Positions 34,654 to 42,935 of a stretch of DNA of 64,000 nt are shown here, one piece after another. The notes beneath the pieces were generated by a model, which was given only the letters and a program-made list of their open reading frames with translations, searched no databases and was not told the DNA's origin. This DNA comes from Actinomadura graeca (lineage in GTDB: Bacteria > Actinomycetota > Actinomycetes > Streptosporangiales > Streptosporangiaceae): contig NZ_CP059572.1 in NCBI RefSeq assembly GCF_019175365.1, positions 8,122,001-8,186,000 of the forward strand. The letters are read 5' to 3'. Positions within the stretch are counted from its first letter, which is position 1; each line of letters opens with the position of its first letter. The position numbers and the translations under genes are program-made.

Positions 34654-36068
34654 GCGCGTCACCGGAGGACGCCGCCCCGGACGCGCGCGGCGTCCTGGAC
34701 CAGGTCCGATCGCATCTCTCGCCGGGACTGGCCTTGGTGTACGGGATGAACGGCGCGGGCGCGGTCGAGTCCCACGGGAAGGGAGCGCGGATCGTCCTGT
34801 CCGACGGGCGCTCCGTACTGGACTTCGGCAGCTACGCGGTGACGCTGCTCGGCCGCGGGCATCCGGACGTCCTGAAGGCGGTCGCCGGTGAACTGGACGC
34901 GATGGCCGTGTCCACCCGCGTCCTCGCCAATGGCACGACGGCCGGGTTCGCGGCCGAACTCGCCGAGTACACCGACCCCGGCCGCCTGACCAGGGTGTGG
35001 CTGGGACTCAACGGCTGTGACGCCGTGGAGGCCGCGCTCAAGCTGGCTCGCCTGGCCACCGGCCGCACCCGGGTCGTCGCCGTCGAGGGCGCCTACCACG
35101 GCAAGTCGATGGGCGCGCTCGCCACCACCTGGAGCAGGCGTTACCGGCGATCCCTCGAACCGCTGCTCGGCGGGGTGACGCACATCCCCGCCGTCCCGGA
35201 GGCGGTGCCCGGGGCGTTCACGGACGGCGACGTCGCCGCCGTGATCATGGAGCCGGTGCAGGGCGAGGGCGGTGTCGCGGTCCTGCCGCCGCGGTTCCTG
35301 GACGCCCTGGCCGCCGCCGCCCGCGAACACGGCGCCTTTGTGATCGCCGATGAGATCCAGACGGGCCTCGGCAGATGCGGGGAGCGGGCGCTGAGCGTCG
35401 CCGCCGGGCTGCGTCCCGACGCGGTGCTGTTCGGCAAGGCGCTGGGCGGTGGCGTCCAACCGCTGGCCGCGCTGGTGGCCACCGAGGACCTGTACGCGCC
35501 GCTGGCCAAGGACCCCTTCGTGCACACCACGACGTTCTCGGGTCATCCGCTCGCCGCCGCCGCGGGCAGCGCCGCGCTGCGCGCGGTGGAGGAACTCGCG
35601 CCCCGCGGCGTGCGCCTGGCGGAGCTCATGGCCGGCGGGCTGCGGCGCATCGCGCGCGGACATCCCGGGCTGATCGCGGACGTGCGGGGCCGCGGCCTGC
35701 TGTGGGGCGTGGAGTTCCACCCCGGCGGCGCGGCCGGGGAGGTCCTCCTCGAACTGAGCCGGCGCGGGCTCGTGGTGTCCCCCTGCCTGGGACGGCCGGA
35801 GGTGATCCGGCTGCTGCCGCCCCTGGTGGCCACCGACGAGGAGGCCGGGGAGGCACTCGACCTCCTCGACGCCACCTGCGCGGCGGTCCCCGACGAGTTC
35901 CGCCGTGGCGGCTCCGGCGCCGGCGCGGAGCCCGACGATAGGTTTCCACTCGGAACCGGCGCCCCCGCGGGCCCCTCCAGGGGCCTGGAGAACGGCGCCG
36001 AGGGGGCCGCCGCAGTACGGCGCGGCGAGGGCACCTCGCCGGCGCCGGGCCGCTCCCGTGTGCGATGA
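34650..36068 (+). CDS. Class III PLP aminotransferase
   Basis: 472 residues of the ornithine/acetylornithine aminotransferase type. PLP lysine K263 is in [27 protein letters not shown] carries the cofactor Asp, and [12 protein letters not shown] and [13 protein letters not shown] are typical. It transfers an amino group to an aldehyde or ketone on a non-alpha carbon, for example a sugar carbon oxidised by another enzyme (PumG-type chemistry is one parallel) or a glutamate-semialdehyde-like side chain. GTG 34650 overlaps the TruD stop by 4 bp and has GGGAGG upstream. The last 50 residues (after DEFRRGG) are Gly/Pro/Glu-rich and probably disordered. It is the second aminotransferase of the cluster. 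Confidence 0.93.
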   Translation: MSASPEDAAPDARGVLDQVRSHLSPGLALVYGMNGAGAVESHGKGARIVLSDGRSVLDFGSYAVTLLGRGHPDVLKAVAGELDAMAVSTRVLANGTTAGFAAELAEYTDPGRLTRVWLGLNGCDAVEAALKLARLATGRTRVVAVEGAYHGKSMGALATTWSRRYRRSLEPLLGGVTHIPAVPEAVPGAFTDGDVAAVIMEPVQGEGGVAVLPPRFLDALAAAAREHGAFVIADEIQTGLGRCGERALSVAAGLRPDAVLFGKALGGGVQPLAALVATEDLYAPLAKDPFVHTTTFSGHPLAAAAGSAALRAVEELAPRGVRLAELMAGGLRRIARGHPGLIADVRGRGLLWGVEFHPGGAAGEVLLELSRRGLVVSPCLGRPEVIRLLPPLVATDEEAGEALDLLDATCAAVPDEFRRGGSGAGAEPDDRFPLGTGAPAGPSRGLENGAEGAAAVRRGEGTSPAPGRSRVR

Positions 36069-36080
36069 GGAGCGGAGACC

Positions 36081-36836
36081 ATGGCCCACGACCGAGACGA
36101 CCGCAGCTACGAGGACTTCGCCGTCCAGTACGACGAGGGCAGCGCGGACAACATCTACAACACGCTGCTGGACCGTCCCGCCGTGCAGAGCAAATGTCCT
36201 CCGCTCGCGGGCCGGCGGGTGCTGGAGGCCGGATGCGCGGGCGGGGGCCTGACCCGGTGGCTGGCGGACCAGGGCGCGGCGCGGGTCGTGGCGCTGGACG
36301 CCAGCCCCACGCTGGTCGCCCGGGCCCGCGAACGGCTGGGCGGACGGGCCGAGGTGCGGGTGCACGACCTGCGCCGGCCACTGGACTTCCTGGGCGGGGC
36401 ATCCATCGACGTGGTGGTGTCCTCGCTCACCCTGCACTACCTGGAGGACTGGGTTCCGGCGCTGGCCGAGTTCCGCCGGGTGCTGGCGCCCGGCGGCACC
36501 GTGGTCCTGTCCACGCACCACCCGCTGAACGACTTCGAGATGTCCCCTAGCGGCGACTACTTCCGCGTGGAGGAGGTACGGGACGAGTGGCCCTCCTTCG
36601 GGCCGCCCACCCCGGTCGTCCGGTTCTTCCGGCGCCCGCTCGGCCGCATCGTCGCCGACGTGCACGCCGCCGGCCTCTCCCTTCGGGAGCTGTACGAGCC
36701 CCGTGCCGACGAGGCACGGCGGGACGAGTTCGGCGGCAAGTTCGACAAGCTATCGCGCCGGCCGTGGTTCCTCGTGCTGGTCCTCGGCCACCCGGGCGGC
36801 CCCGGGGAGGGGCGGCCGCCGCAGACCACCGGGTGA
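36081..36836 (+). CDS. SAM-dependent methyltransferase (class I)
   Basis: 251 residues of the Rossmann-like methyltransferase family. Motif I is RVLEAGCAGGGLTRWL, acidic motif II VVALDASPTLV, motif III around IDVVVSSLTLHYLEDW, and the post-core VLAPGGTVVLSTHHPL. This is the UbiE/Methyltransf_11 style used for O- or N-methylation of small molecules. Malayamycin carries a methyl ether, so a sugar O-methylation is an attractive role, but the substrate cannot be read. ATG 36081 follows GGAG at good spacing, 12 nt after the aminotransferase stop. Confidence 0.9.
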   Translation: MAHDRDDRSYEDFAVQYDEGSADNIYNTLLDRPAVQSKCPPLAGRRVLEAGCAGGGLTRWLADQGAARVVALDASPTLVARARERLGGRAEVRVHDLRRPLDFLGGASIDVVVSSLTLHYLEDWVPALAEFRRVLAPGGTVVLSTHHPLNDFEMSPSGDYFRVEEVRDEWPSFGPPTPVVRFFRRPLGRIVADVHAAGLSLRELYEPRADEARRDEFGGKFDKLSRRPWFLVLVLGHPGGPGEGRPPQTTG

Positions 36837-36873
36837 CGGACGCCGCCCGGCCCCAATCCCAAGGAGCAGCCGC

Positions 36874-38277
36874 GTGCTGAACAGCCCATCCACCACGGCC
36901 GTCGCGGACGGCGGCCGCCCGCCCGTCCTCCCGTCCTCCTGGAACGTCCTCGGCGGGCCCGCCGCCGTCCCGCGTCCGGCGCTCAGCATGGGGGGCTTCA
37001 AGCACCTGCTCGTCCCGAGCCTGGCCGCCGCGTGCCTCGCCGGCCGTCCGTGGCGCATCGCCAACGCCCCGCGCATCGAGGATCGCAGGCTGCTGTCGGC
37101 GATGCTCCGCGATCTCGGTGTGAGCGTGGACGACGAGGGAGCCGGCGTCACCGTCGACGCGTCCGGCCTCCGCGGAACCCATGTCCCGGCAGAGTGGAGC
37201 GGGGGCATCCACGGCGGCGTGTACCTGCTGCCCGTGCTGCTCGCGGCGCATGGTGAGGCGACGTCCGGGCAGCACGGCGGGTGCGCGATCGGGGGCGGGA
37301 CGGGCGGCTCGCGTCCGATGTCGCACATCGCGGCCGTCCTGGAGCGCTTCGGCGCGGACTGCGAGGTGACCGGCGACGGGTTCCGCGCCACCGCCCCCCG
37401 GCGGGGACTGCGGGGCACCCGTATCGATCTCGCGGACTTCGCCGAGCCCGAGCCCGGCACCGGAACGCACACCGGCCCGTACTACTCGGGCGCGACCAAG
37501 ACGGCGCTGCTCGCCGCGGTCACCGCCCGGGGCACGACCGTGCTCGCCAACCCGTACCCCAAACCCGACGCGATGGAGCTCGCACGGATCCTCGGCACCG
37601 CCGGGGCGCGGGTGGAGGTGCTTCCCGGACGGATCACCGTGGAAGGTCTGGGAGGGCCGCTGGGCGGTGCGGACATCACGCTGCCCTCCGACCTGATCGA
37701 GGTCGTCACCTTCGTCGCGTGGGCCGTCCATGGAGGACGCGAGCTGGATCTGCTGCTCGAACGCCCGGACGTGGTCCGGTCGGGGCTCGCTCCGGAGCTG
37801 GAGTGCCTCGACGCCATGGGCGTGCCACTGGACTGGGAGGGGCGGCGGCTGCGGGTCGGGCCTCCGGGGCGGCTGCGCGGCACCGACGTCCTGGCCGCAT
37901 CGCACCGCGTGTACAGCGACTCCGGCCCGCTGTTCGCGCTGATGCTGCTGGGGGCGGACGCGCCGTCGCGGCTGATCGAGGGCGTGTGGGAGAACCGCTT
38001 CGGCTATGTGGCGGGCCTGCGCCGCATGGGCGCCGTCCTCGACCGGGCGGGGAACGAACTGCGCATCACCCCCGGCCCGCTGAAGCCGTCCCCCGGCCCG
38101 CTGGAGGCCCGCGACCTGAGGGCGGCCGCCACGCTGCTGCTCGCCGCGCTGGGGACCGGCGCGCCGCAGATCCTGCACGGTGCCGACCACCTTGCCCGCG
38201 GCTACGAGGACCTGCCCGCGAAGCTCACCGCGCTGGGAGCACGTGTCGGCGCGCCAGAGGAGACGGGGGCCGCATGA
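36874..38277 (+). CDS. Enolpyruvyltransferase (EPSP synthase/MurA family; NikO/MalO-like)
   Basis: 467 residues, longer than MurA or AroA (about 420-430). It has the two-domain inside-out barrel pattern with repeated LGA/LG-V units: LLSAMLRDLGVSVDDEG, IAAVLERFGADCEV, ELARILGTAGARVEVLPG, LRRMGAVLDRAGNELRI, KLTALGARV. The family transfers enolpyruvate from PEP to a hydroxyl. In nikkomycin/polyoxin NikO/PolA act on UMP 3'-OH, and in malayamycin MalO acts on pseudouridine 5'-phosphate; with a TruD-like and a radical SAM gene in the same cluster the latter is the favoured role. GTG 36874 has AAGGAG 8 nt upstream. The stop overlaps the oxygenase start (ATGA). It is unlikely to be a housekeeping aroA or murA because of this context. 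Confidence 0.9.
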   Translation: MLNSPSTTAVADGGRPPVLPSSWNVLGGPAAVPRPALSMGGFKHLLVPSLAAACLAGRPWRIANAPRIEDRRLLSAMLRDLGVSVDDEGAGVTVDASGLRGTHVPAEWSGGIHGGVYLLPVLLAAHGEATSGQHGGCAIGGGTGGSRPMSHIAAVLERFGADCEVTGDGFRATAPRRGLRGTRIDLADFAEPEPGTGTHTGPYYSGATKTALLAAVTARGTTVLANPYPKPDAMELARILGTAGARVEVLPGRITVEGLGGPLGGADITLPSDLIEVVTFVAWAVHGGRELDLLLERPDVVRSGLAPELECLDAMGVPLDWEGRRLRVGPPGRLRGTDVLAASHRVYSDSGPLFALMLLGADAPSRLIEGVWENRFGYVAGLRRMGAVLDRAGNELRITPGPLKPSPGPLEARDLRAAATLLLAALGTGAPQILHGADHLARGYEDLPAKLTALGARVGAPEETGAA

Positions 38278-38939
38278 CCGGCACCGCGTTACTCGACCGG
38301 GACGCCATCGCCCGCGCGACCATGGCGAGTGTCCCCTTCACCTGGGGACTCGTGGAGGACTCCGTACCAGAGCAGGCGGCCCGGCGCCGGCTCGCCGCGG
38401 AGTTCCCCGCCGAAGGCTTCGTCCTCACCGAACGGCCCGCCGGCACGGCGGCGGGCAAGGGGTACCGCACCTGGAACCTGTCCCTGGTCCAGGACGGCGT
38501 CCCCGTCCCCGGGGGCATGCGCCGCCTGACACCGACGTGGCGGGACGTGGTCGCGTTCCTGCTGGGAGACGCCTACCGCTCGGCCGTCGCCGAAGCCACC
38601 GGTCAGGATCTCGGGGGCACCGCGCTGGAGGTGCGCGCCGTCCGCTACGGCGCCGGGTCCTGGATCGACCCGCACACCGACCGCGCCGACAAGGTCGTCA
38701 CGCAGACCTGGTACTTCAACGAGGGATGGCGCCCGGAATGGAGCGGGGCGCTGCGCATCCTCCGCTCGCCCGCCGCGGACGACGTCGCCGCCGAGATCGT
38801 GCCGGGCCTGGCGGACTCGGTGCTGCTCGTCCCCTCACCCGACTCCTGGCACACCGTGGCACCGGTCGCCGACCTCGCCGAACAGGACCGGCGGGTCCTG
38901 CTCGTCCACTTCGTCGACGGGGGCCGCACGTCATGGTGA
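38274..38939 (+). CDS. 2-oxoglutarate/Fe(II)-dependent oxygenase 1
   Basis: 221 residues of the double-stranded beta-helix fold. The iron triad is visible: H134 and D136 in DPHTDRADK and distal H193 in DSWHTVAPV, with an Arg (RRVLLVHF) about 15 residues later for 2-oxoglutarate. YFNEGWRPEWSGALRIL is the usual strand for 2OG-Fe(II) oxygenases of the prolyl-hydroxylase type. It probably oxidises the enolpyruvyl-derived sugar or a side chain. ATG 38274 overlaps the enolpyruvyltransferase stop by 4 bp. It resembles the second oxygenase at 46481-47107 in motif order, although the two are not near-identical. Confidence 0.88.
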   Translation: MTGTALLDRDAIARATMASVPFTWGLVEDSVPEQAARRRLAAEFPAEGFVLTERPAGTAAGKGYRTWNLSLVQDGVPVPGGMRRLTPTWRDVVAFLLGDAYRSAVAEATGQDLGGTALEVRAVRYGAGSWIDPHTDRADKVVTQTWYFNEGWRPEWSGALRILRSPAADDVAAEIVPGLADSVLLVPSPDSWHTVAPVADLAEQDRRVLLVHFVDGGRTSW

Positions 38940-39877
38940 CCCCATCGCCCGGCCGGCGCGACGACACCGCGCGGCACGACGAGACCGGACAGCACGGCGA
39001 GACGGGGCAGACCCGGATCCAGCACCGTTACCATCGCGACCTCTTCCCCGCCCTCCACAACTGGGAGGAGACCGAGGCGTCGATCGTGGAGTTCACCGGG
39101 GAGAGCGGCCCGAAAGGGCTGCTGGGCCTCGACCAGATGGGCCATTTCGGGCCTCAGGGCTGTGATCGCGTCGCGGGCCTCATCCGCGACGGGTTCCCTG
39201 ACGCCGACCTGGACGTGGCCGAGCTCGGAAGCGGCTTCGGCGGCGCGCTGCGCTATCTGGCGGACGCGCTGACCGACGACGACGGGCCCGGCGTCGCACG
39301 GATGTACGGCGTCGAGCTCGTCCCCGAGCACTGCGCGGTGAGCCGCCGCATCACCGCCGCCCAGGGCCGCTCCGAAGTGACCGAGATCTGTGCCGACGCC
39401 GCCGATGTGCCGCTGCCGGGCGCGTCGCTCGACGTCGTCGTGGTGACCGGTTCGATGCCGCACTTCCCCAGGCCCGGCGCGGTGCTGCGGGAGGCGGCCC
39501 GGCTGCTGCGCCCGGGCGGGCTGCTGGTCGCCACCGAGGAGGTGAGCCTGACGCCGCGGGGCCGGGCTCCGTCGGCCGCCTTCCGGGAGGCGCATCCGCC
39601 GAACGTCTTCTTCACCACCTCCCTGCCGGACCGGATGCGGCAGCTGGACGAGGCCGGTCTCACCGACGTGGCGCGCACGGATCTGCGGGAGTGGGCCGTC
39701 GCGCTGCTGGGGGACCGGCTGAAAGTGGTGCGGGTCTTCCGCGGGAGCGTGGTCGGCATCTACGGCGAGGAGCCGGTCGACCTCATCCAGCGCACCCTCT
39801 CCACCGCCCGCGAGGAGTACCGGGCAGGGCGGCTGCTGCCGTCGATCTTCACCGCCCGCCGCCGGGAGGGCGTCTGA
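38933..39877 (+). CDS. SAM-dependent methyltransferase 2
   Basis: 314 residues. Motif I is DVAELGSGFGGALRYLA, with VVVVTGSMPHFPRP and LLRPGGLLVATEEVSL further on. The N-terminus has a low-complexity stretch rich in Asp, Gln and His. The middle part (FTGESGPKGLLGLDQMGHFGPQG) precedes the methyltransferase core. ATG 38933 overlaps the oxygenase stop by 7 bp; GTG 38936 would give the common GTGA overlap and is equally possible. It is a second methyltransferase of the cluster; a methyl ether or N-methyl on the nucleoside are guesses. The GGALRYL core is like the sarcosine/dimethylglycine methyltransferase group. Confidence 0.85.
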   Translation: MVTPSPGRRDDTARHDETGQHGETGQTRIQHRYHRDLFPALHNWEETEASIVEFTGESGPKGLLGLDQMGHFGPQGCDRVAGLIRDGFPDADLDVAELGSGFGGALRYLADALTDDDGPGVARMYGVELVPEHCAVSRRITAAQGRSEVTEICADAADVPLPGASLDVVVVTGSMPHFPRPGAVLREAARLLRPGGLLVATEEVSLTPRGRAPSAAFREAHPPNVFFTTSLPDRMRQLDEAGLTDVARTDLREWAVALLGDRLKVVRVFRGSVVGIYGEEPVDLIQRTLSTAREEYRAGRLLPSIFTARRREGV

Positions 39878-39878
39878 C

Positions 39879-41009
39879 ATGCCCCCCGAGATGGTGGCGG
39901 GCCTGCGGGGGCCGGTGGTCTGGTCGTACTCGGCCGACGACGGCACCGAGACCGCCCGGGTGGCGGCACGGCTCGTGACGGCGATGCCCGCCGGCCGTCC
40001 CGCCGGCGACCAGGCCGTGCTGAGTGTGCGCTCGGTGCGGGACGGAGCGGGACTGGACCGCCTGGCGGCGACCGCGTCGGGACCCGCCCAGCGGTTGCGC
40101 GAGGAGAACTACCGCCGCGCGCCGGACCATGGAGCTTGGGTGAGGAGCGGCGACCGCCCCGCGGACGCGACCGGGCCCGGCCTCCCTCTGCACGCCATCG
40201 TCCACCGCGGAGGGCGGTGGACGATCCTGCACGCCGACGACAGCGGCGCCGAGGATCGCGCAAGGGTCGGCGACGTCGTGCTGCGGGGGCTGGTGGCGGC
40301 GGTGCTCGCCGCCCGCGGGGCGTTGACGGTGCACGCGTCCGCGGCGACCGACGGGGAGGGGCGGGCCGTCGTGTTCCTCGGCGACTCCGGAAGCGGCAAG
40401 AGCACCCTCGCCCTGCACCTGGCCCGGGCCGGTGCCACCCAGGCGCGAGACGCCCGGACGGGCGGCGGCTTCGTGAGCGGCGACCGGACCCTGCTGGTGC
40501 CGGGGCGCGAGGGCTGGTGGGCCGTCGGCAGCGGGCTGCTGCCCCGTTTCCGCTGGGGCACGCTCACCGGCCTCGGCCTGGCCGGCCGGGTCCGTGCCGC
40601 CTCGCTGCTGCGGCACGGCGACGGCCATCACCGGCTGGGCGACCTGCCGCGGACACCGAACAAGGTGATCTTCACCCCGCGCGAGTCGGAGCACGTCCTG
40701 GGCGTCCGGACCGTGGACTGCGCCCCCATCGGCAGGCTGGTCGTGCTGTCGGCCGCCGAAGGCGGCGCACCCGCCGTGCGCCCGCTCGGCCCCGGGGAGA
40801 CGGCCGCCGCCGTCCGGGCGCACCTGCTTCCCTCCGATGCCGGTTTCCTGGAGTGGCACTTCCCCCGCTGCCCCGACGGCCTGCGGGACGTCACCGGCCT
40901 TGCCGCGGACGTTGCGCGGACGCGGCTGGAGTGGGATCCCGTCCGCCATCACGATCAGGACCCGCTGGGCCACGTTCTCGCGGACGCGACCGCCACGGAG
41001 GCACCGTGA
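39879..41009 (+). CDS. HPr-kinase-like P-loop protein 1
   Basis: 376 residues. A Walker A of the HPr kinase/phosphorylase C-terminal type is visible at residues 168-176 (LGDSGSGKST), preceded by LTVHASAAT and followed by a likely catalytic region FVSGDRTLLV. HprK-like proteins outside the PTS phosphorylate other targets, for instance lasso-peptide serines in some gene clusters; the enzyme here lacks an obvious HPr substrate gene. It could phosphorylate a nucleoside, a peptide, or a carrier protein. ATG 39879 is 1 nt after the methyltransferase stop, with GGGAGGG upstream. A second, divergent paralogue follows at 42936. Kinase fold is likely, target unknown. Confidence 0.8.
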   Translation: MPPEMVAGLRGPVVWSYSADDGTETARVAARLVTAMPAGRPAGDQAVLSVRSVRDGAGLDRLAATASGPAQRLREENYRRAPDHGAWVRSGDRPADATGPGLPLHAIVHRGGRWTILHADDSGAEDRARVGDVVLRGLVAAVLAARGALTVHASAATDGEGRAVVFLGDSGSGKSTLALHLARAGATQARDARTGGGFVSGDRTLLVPGREGWWAVGSGLLPRFRWGTLTGLGLAGRVRAASLLRHGDGHHRLGDLPRTPNKVIFTPRESEHVLGVRTVDCAPIGRLVVLSAAEGGAPAVRPLGPGETAAAVRAHLLPSDAGFLEWHFPRCPDGLRDVTGLAADVARTRLEWDPVRHHDQDPLGHVLADATATEAP

Positions 41010-42175
41010 CAGGGCTCCCGGGCCTGATCGGCGGCGCCGCACTGCGGAGCGCGGCGTGCGCCCTCGGCGTCCTGCTGCTCCTCCATCGACCGGACGCCGT
41101 TCTCTGGTGGCTGACCGGATGCTGGCTGCTCTACCAGGCGGGACAGGGCCTGTACACCTCCGCCCTGGCTCCGGCCGCCCTCTCCAGGGACGAGGCCGCC
41201 CGCACCCGTCTGCTCCGCATCGTCCAGAGCCTCGCCACAGCACGCACCCCACCACGCGTGCCTCTGCGGGACCATCTGTACGCGGCGGCCGGAGTCGCGA
41301 TCCGGTGGGAGCCGAAACCCGGCGCGGCGTTCGCCGCGCGCGCACACATCGGTGGCTCCCTCCTGACGGTCGCGGCACTGTGCGGCGTTCTCGCCGCCGT
41401 CGCACCCGCCTTGGCCGCCGGTTCCGGTGCGTGCGCCGTGCTCGCCGTCGGCCTGGTACTGCGGCCCCGCGGACTGCGTGCGCGGGGGACCGGGCGGGCT
41501 GGCTGGGCCATCCGCCGCCGTGAGGCGCGGACCGTCACCGTCCTTGCCGGTCTGCTGGCGGTCGGTGCCGCGCTCGTCCCGGTCGCCGGCGCGGTGCACC
41601 GCCCGGACGCCGTCACGGGACTGATGGCGACGGCAGTCCTGCTCGCCCGTCTCGTCTACGGCATGACGGCGGCGGACGTGGGCGCAGTCCGCCACTGGCA
41701 GGCCACGCGATGCCACCTGAGGGAGGCGGAACGGGCCACGCCACCGGGCCCGGTCCGCGGAGAGGACGCTCCCGCGGGCGGGAGGCTCGTCGTCGTCGCG
41801 GCCCTGCCGAGCCGCCTGGGTTTCGCCGACCTCGCCGAGAATGTGCACCTGGGCGCCCTCTCCCCGGGCGACTCCGTGCCCGCGCGCCTTCCCCGCACCG
41901 TTCGCCTGTGCGGGCTGGAGGAGCTCGCGGGCTCCCTGCCGCACGGTTGGCGCACCGTGCTGTCGGCCGAGTTCTCCGGCGGTGTCGACCTGGACGAGGA
42001 CACCTGGGAACGCATCGCCGCAGCCCGCATCAGCGCCCTCCTGGAGCTGGGCGCGGCGCAGGTCCGGCTCACCGGGGAACCCGGCCCGATCCTGACCGAG
42101 GTGCTGGCCGACTGGAGTTCCCGCGTCGGCACGCGCGTACCGACACTCACCGTGTCCAGGGGAGACGCGTTTTGA
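41006..42175 (+). CDS. Unknown membrane protein with soluble C-terminal part
   Basis: 389 residues. The first about 220 contain five or six hydrophobic helices (LRSAACALGVLLLL, GGSLLTVAALCGVLAAVAPALA, VTVLAGLLAVGAALVPVAGAV, LMATAVLLARLVYGM). The last about 150 are soluble and charged (LRLTGEPGPI-like end), perhaps a small alpha/beta domain. I do not recognise the family. GTG 41006 overlaps the HPr-kinase-like gene by 4 bp, and the stop overlaps the next start by 4 bp. Transport, or membrane anchoring of a biosynthetic complex, are possible. Confidence 0.75.
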   Translation: MTGLPGLIGGAALRSAACALGVLLLLHRPDAVLWWLTGCWLLYQAGQGLYTSALAPAALSRDEAARTRLLRIVQSLATARTPPRVPLRDHLYAAAGVAIRWEPKPGAAFAARAHIGGSLLTVAALCGVLAAVAPALAAGSGACAVLAVGLVLRPRGLRARGTGRAGWAIRRREARTVTVLAGLLAVGAALVPVAGAVHRPDAVTGLMATAVLLARLVYGMTAADVGAVRHWQATRCHLREAERATPPGPVRGEDAPAGGRLVVVAALPSRLGFADLAENVHLGALSPGDSVPARLPRTVRLCGLEELAGSLPHGWRTVLSAEFSGGVDLDEDTWERIAAARISALLELGAAQVRLTGEPGPILTEVLADWSSRVGTRVPTLTVSRGDAF

Positions 42176-42699
42176 GAGGTGCCCGTTCGACGACGACGGA
42201 CGACGAGTCGCCGCGCCCGGCAGGACGCGCGGCGAGCCGGCATGCCGCCGGTCTGGCCGTGCGGCTGGCCGTGGCGTTCGCCGTCCATCCGGCGCTGGCG
42301 CCGGCCCTCCTCCCGCTCTGCCTCGCCGTGCCGCCTCCTGCGGCGACGGCCCTCCGCGGCGAGGACGCCGACGCCGCACGGGCGGTGCGCCGCATCGTGC
42401 GCACCGCCACGGAGGACGCCTGGACCGGCCCGTCCGGTGCGATGCTCGTCCCGTTGCTGCTGCGCCGCCACGCCGAGTGCTCCGCCCGTGTGGCGGCCGC
42501 CACGGCCCGGGCCGCACGCCGCGCCGCGGGCACCGGGCTGCGCTCCCGGCTGCCCAAGCTCTACGCCCTGCTGCTGTCCGCCGCGGTGCTCACCCTTGAC
42601 GGACCGGCGCTGCACGCCTTCGCCGGCGAGCCGATGGCGGCCGCCGTGGTCTTCCTGACGATCATCACCACGCCACTGCGCACGTCCGGCGACGCGTGA
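42172..42699 (+). CDS. Small membrane protein with rare TTG start
   Basis: 175 residues with two or three hydrophobic stretches (LAVRLAVAFAVHPALAPALLPLCLAV, LYALLLSAAVLTL, AAAVVFLTIITT). TTG 42172 overlaps the preceding stop (TTGA) and follows AGGGGAG, which supports this start over internal GTG codons. No family recognised. Its translation is coupled to the larger membrane protein upstream, so it may be its partner subunit. It is the last gene of the first block of the plus-strand operon; a 236-bp gap follows. Confidence 0.65.
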   Translation: MRGARSTTTDDESPRPAGRAASRHAAGLAVRLAVAFAVHPALAPALLPLCLAVPPPAATALRGEDADAARAVRRIVRTATEDAWTGPSGAMLVPLLLRRHAECSARVAAATARAARRAAGTGLRSRLPKLYALLLSAAVLTLDGPALHAFAGEPMAAAVVFLTIITTPLRTSGDA

Positions 42700-42837
42700 G
42701 ATGCACTCAGACACCGCATGGACCGCGCCGGTGTTCCGCCGGACGAAACGAACCGGAATTGCGCGCACATCACCGTTTCATGGAGGGAGACACCGCCTTC
42801 TCTCGGCATCGCGAGTCCGCCACGATCGCACTGTCAC

Positions 42838-42860
42838 GCTGCTCACGGAGCGCGAGCAGC
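42838..42860 (+). terminator. Hairpin in the gap before the second HPr-kinase-like gene
   Basis: Seven-base inverted repeat GCTGCTC (42838-42844) and GAGCAGC (42854-42860) with a 9-nt loop. The 42700-42935 gap holds no convincing gene. The hairpin could attenuate or end the upstream transcript, with the downstream genes using a promoter in the gap. Confidence 0.35.
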
Positions 42861-42935
42861 CCGGGGACCGCACGAGAACCTTGCGCTGCGGGAACCCCGT
42901 GACCCACGTCATCCGAGCTTCGACGGAAGAGGCCA

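Noticed and set aside
36874..38277. Housekeeping AroA or MurA
   Set aside because: Embedded and translationally coupled in a biosynthetic operon with TruD-like, oxygenase and methyltransferase genes, and longer than the housekeeping enzymes.
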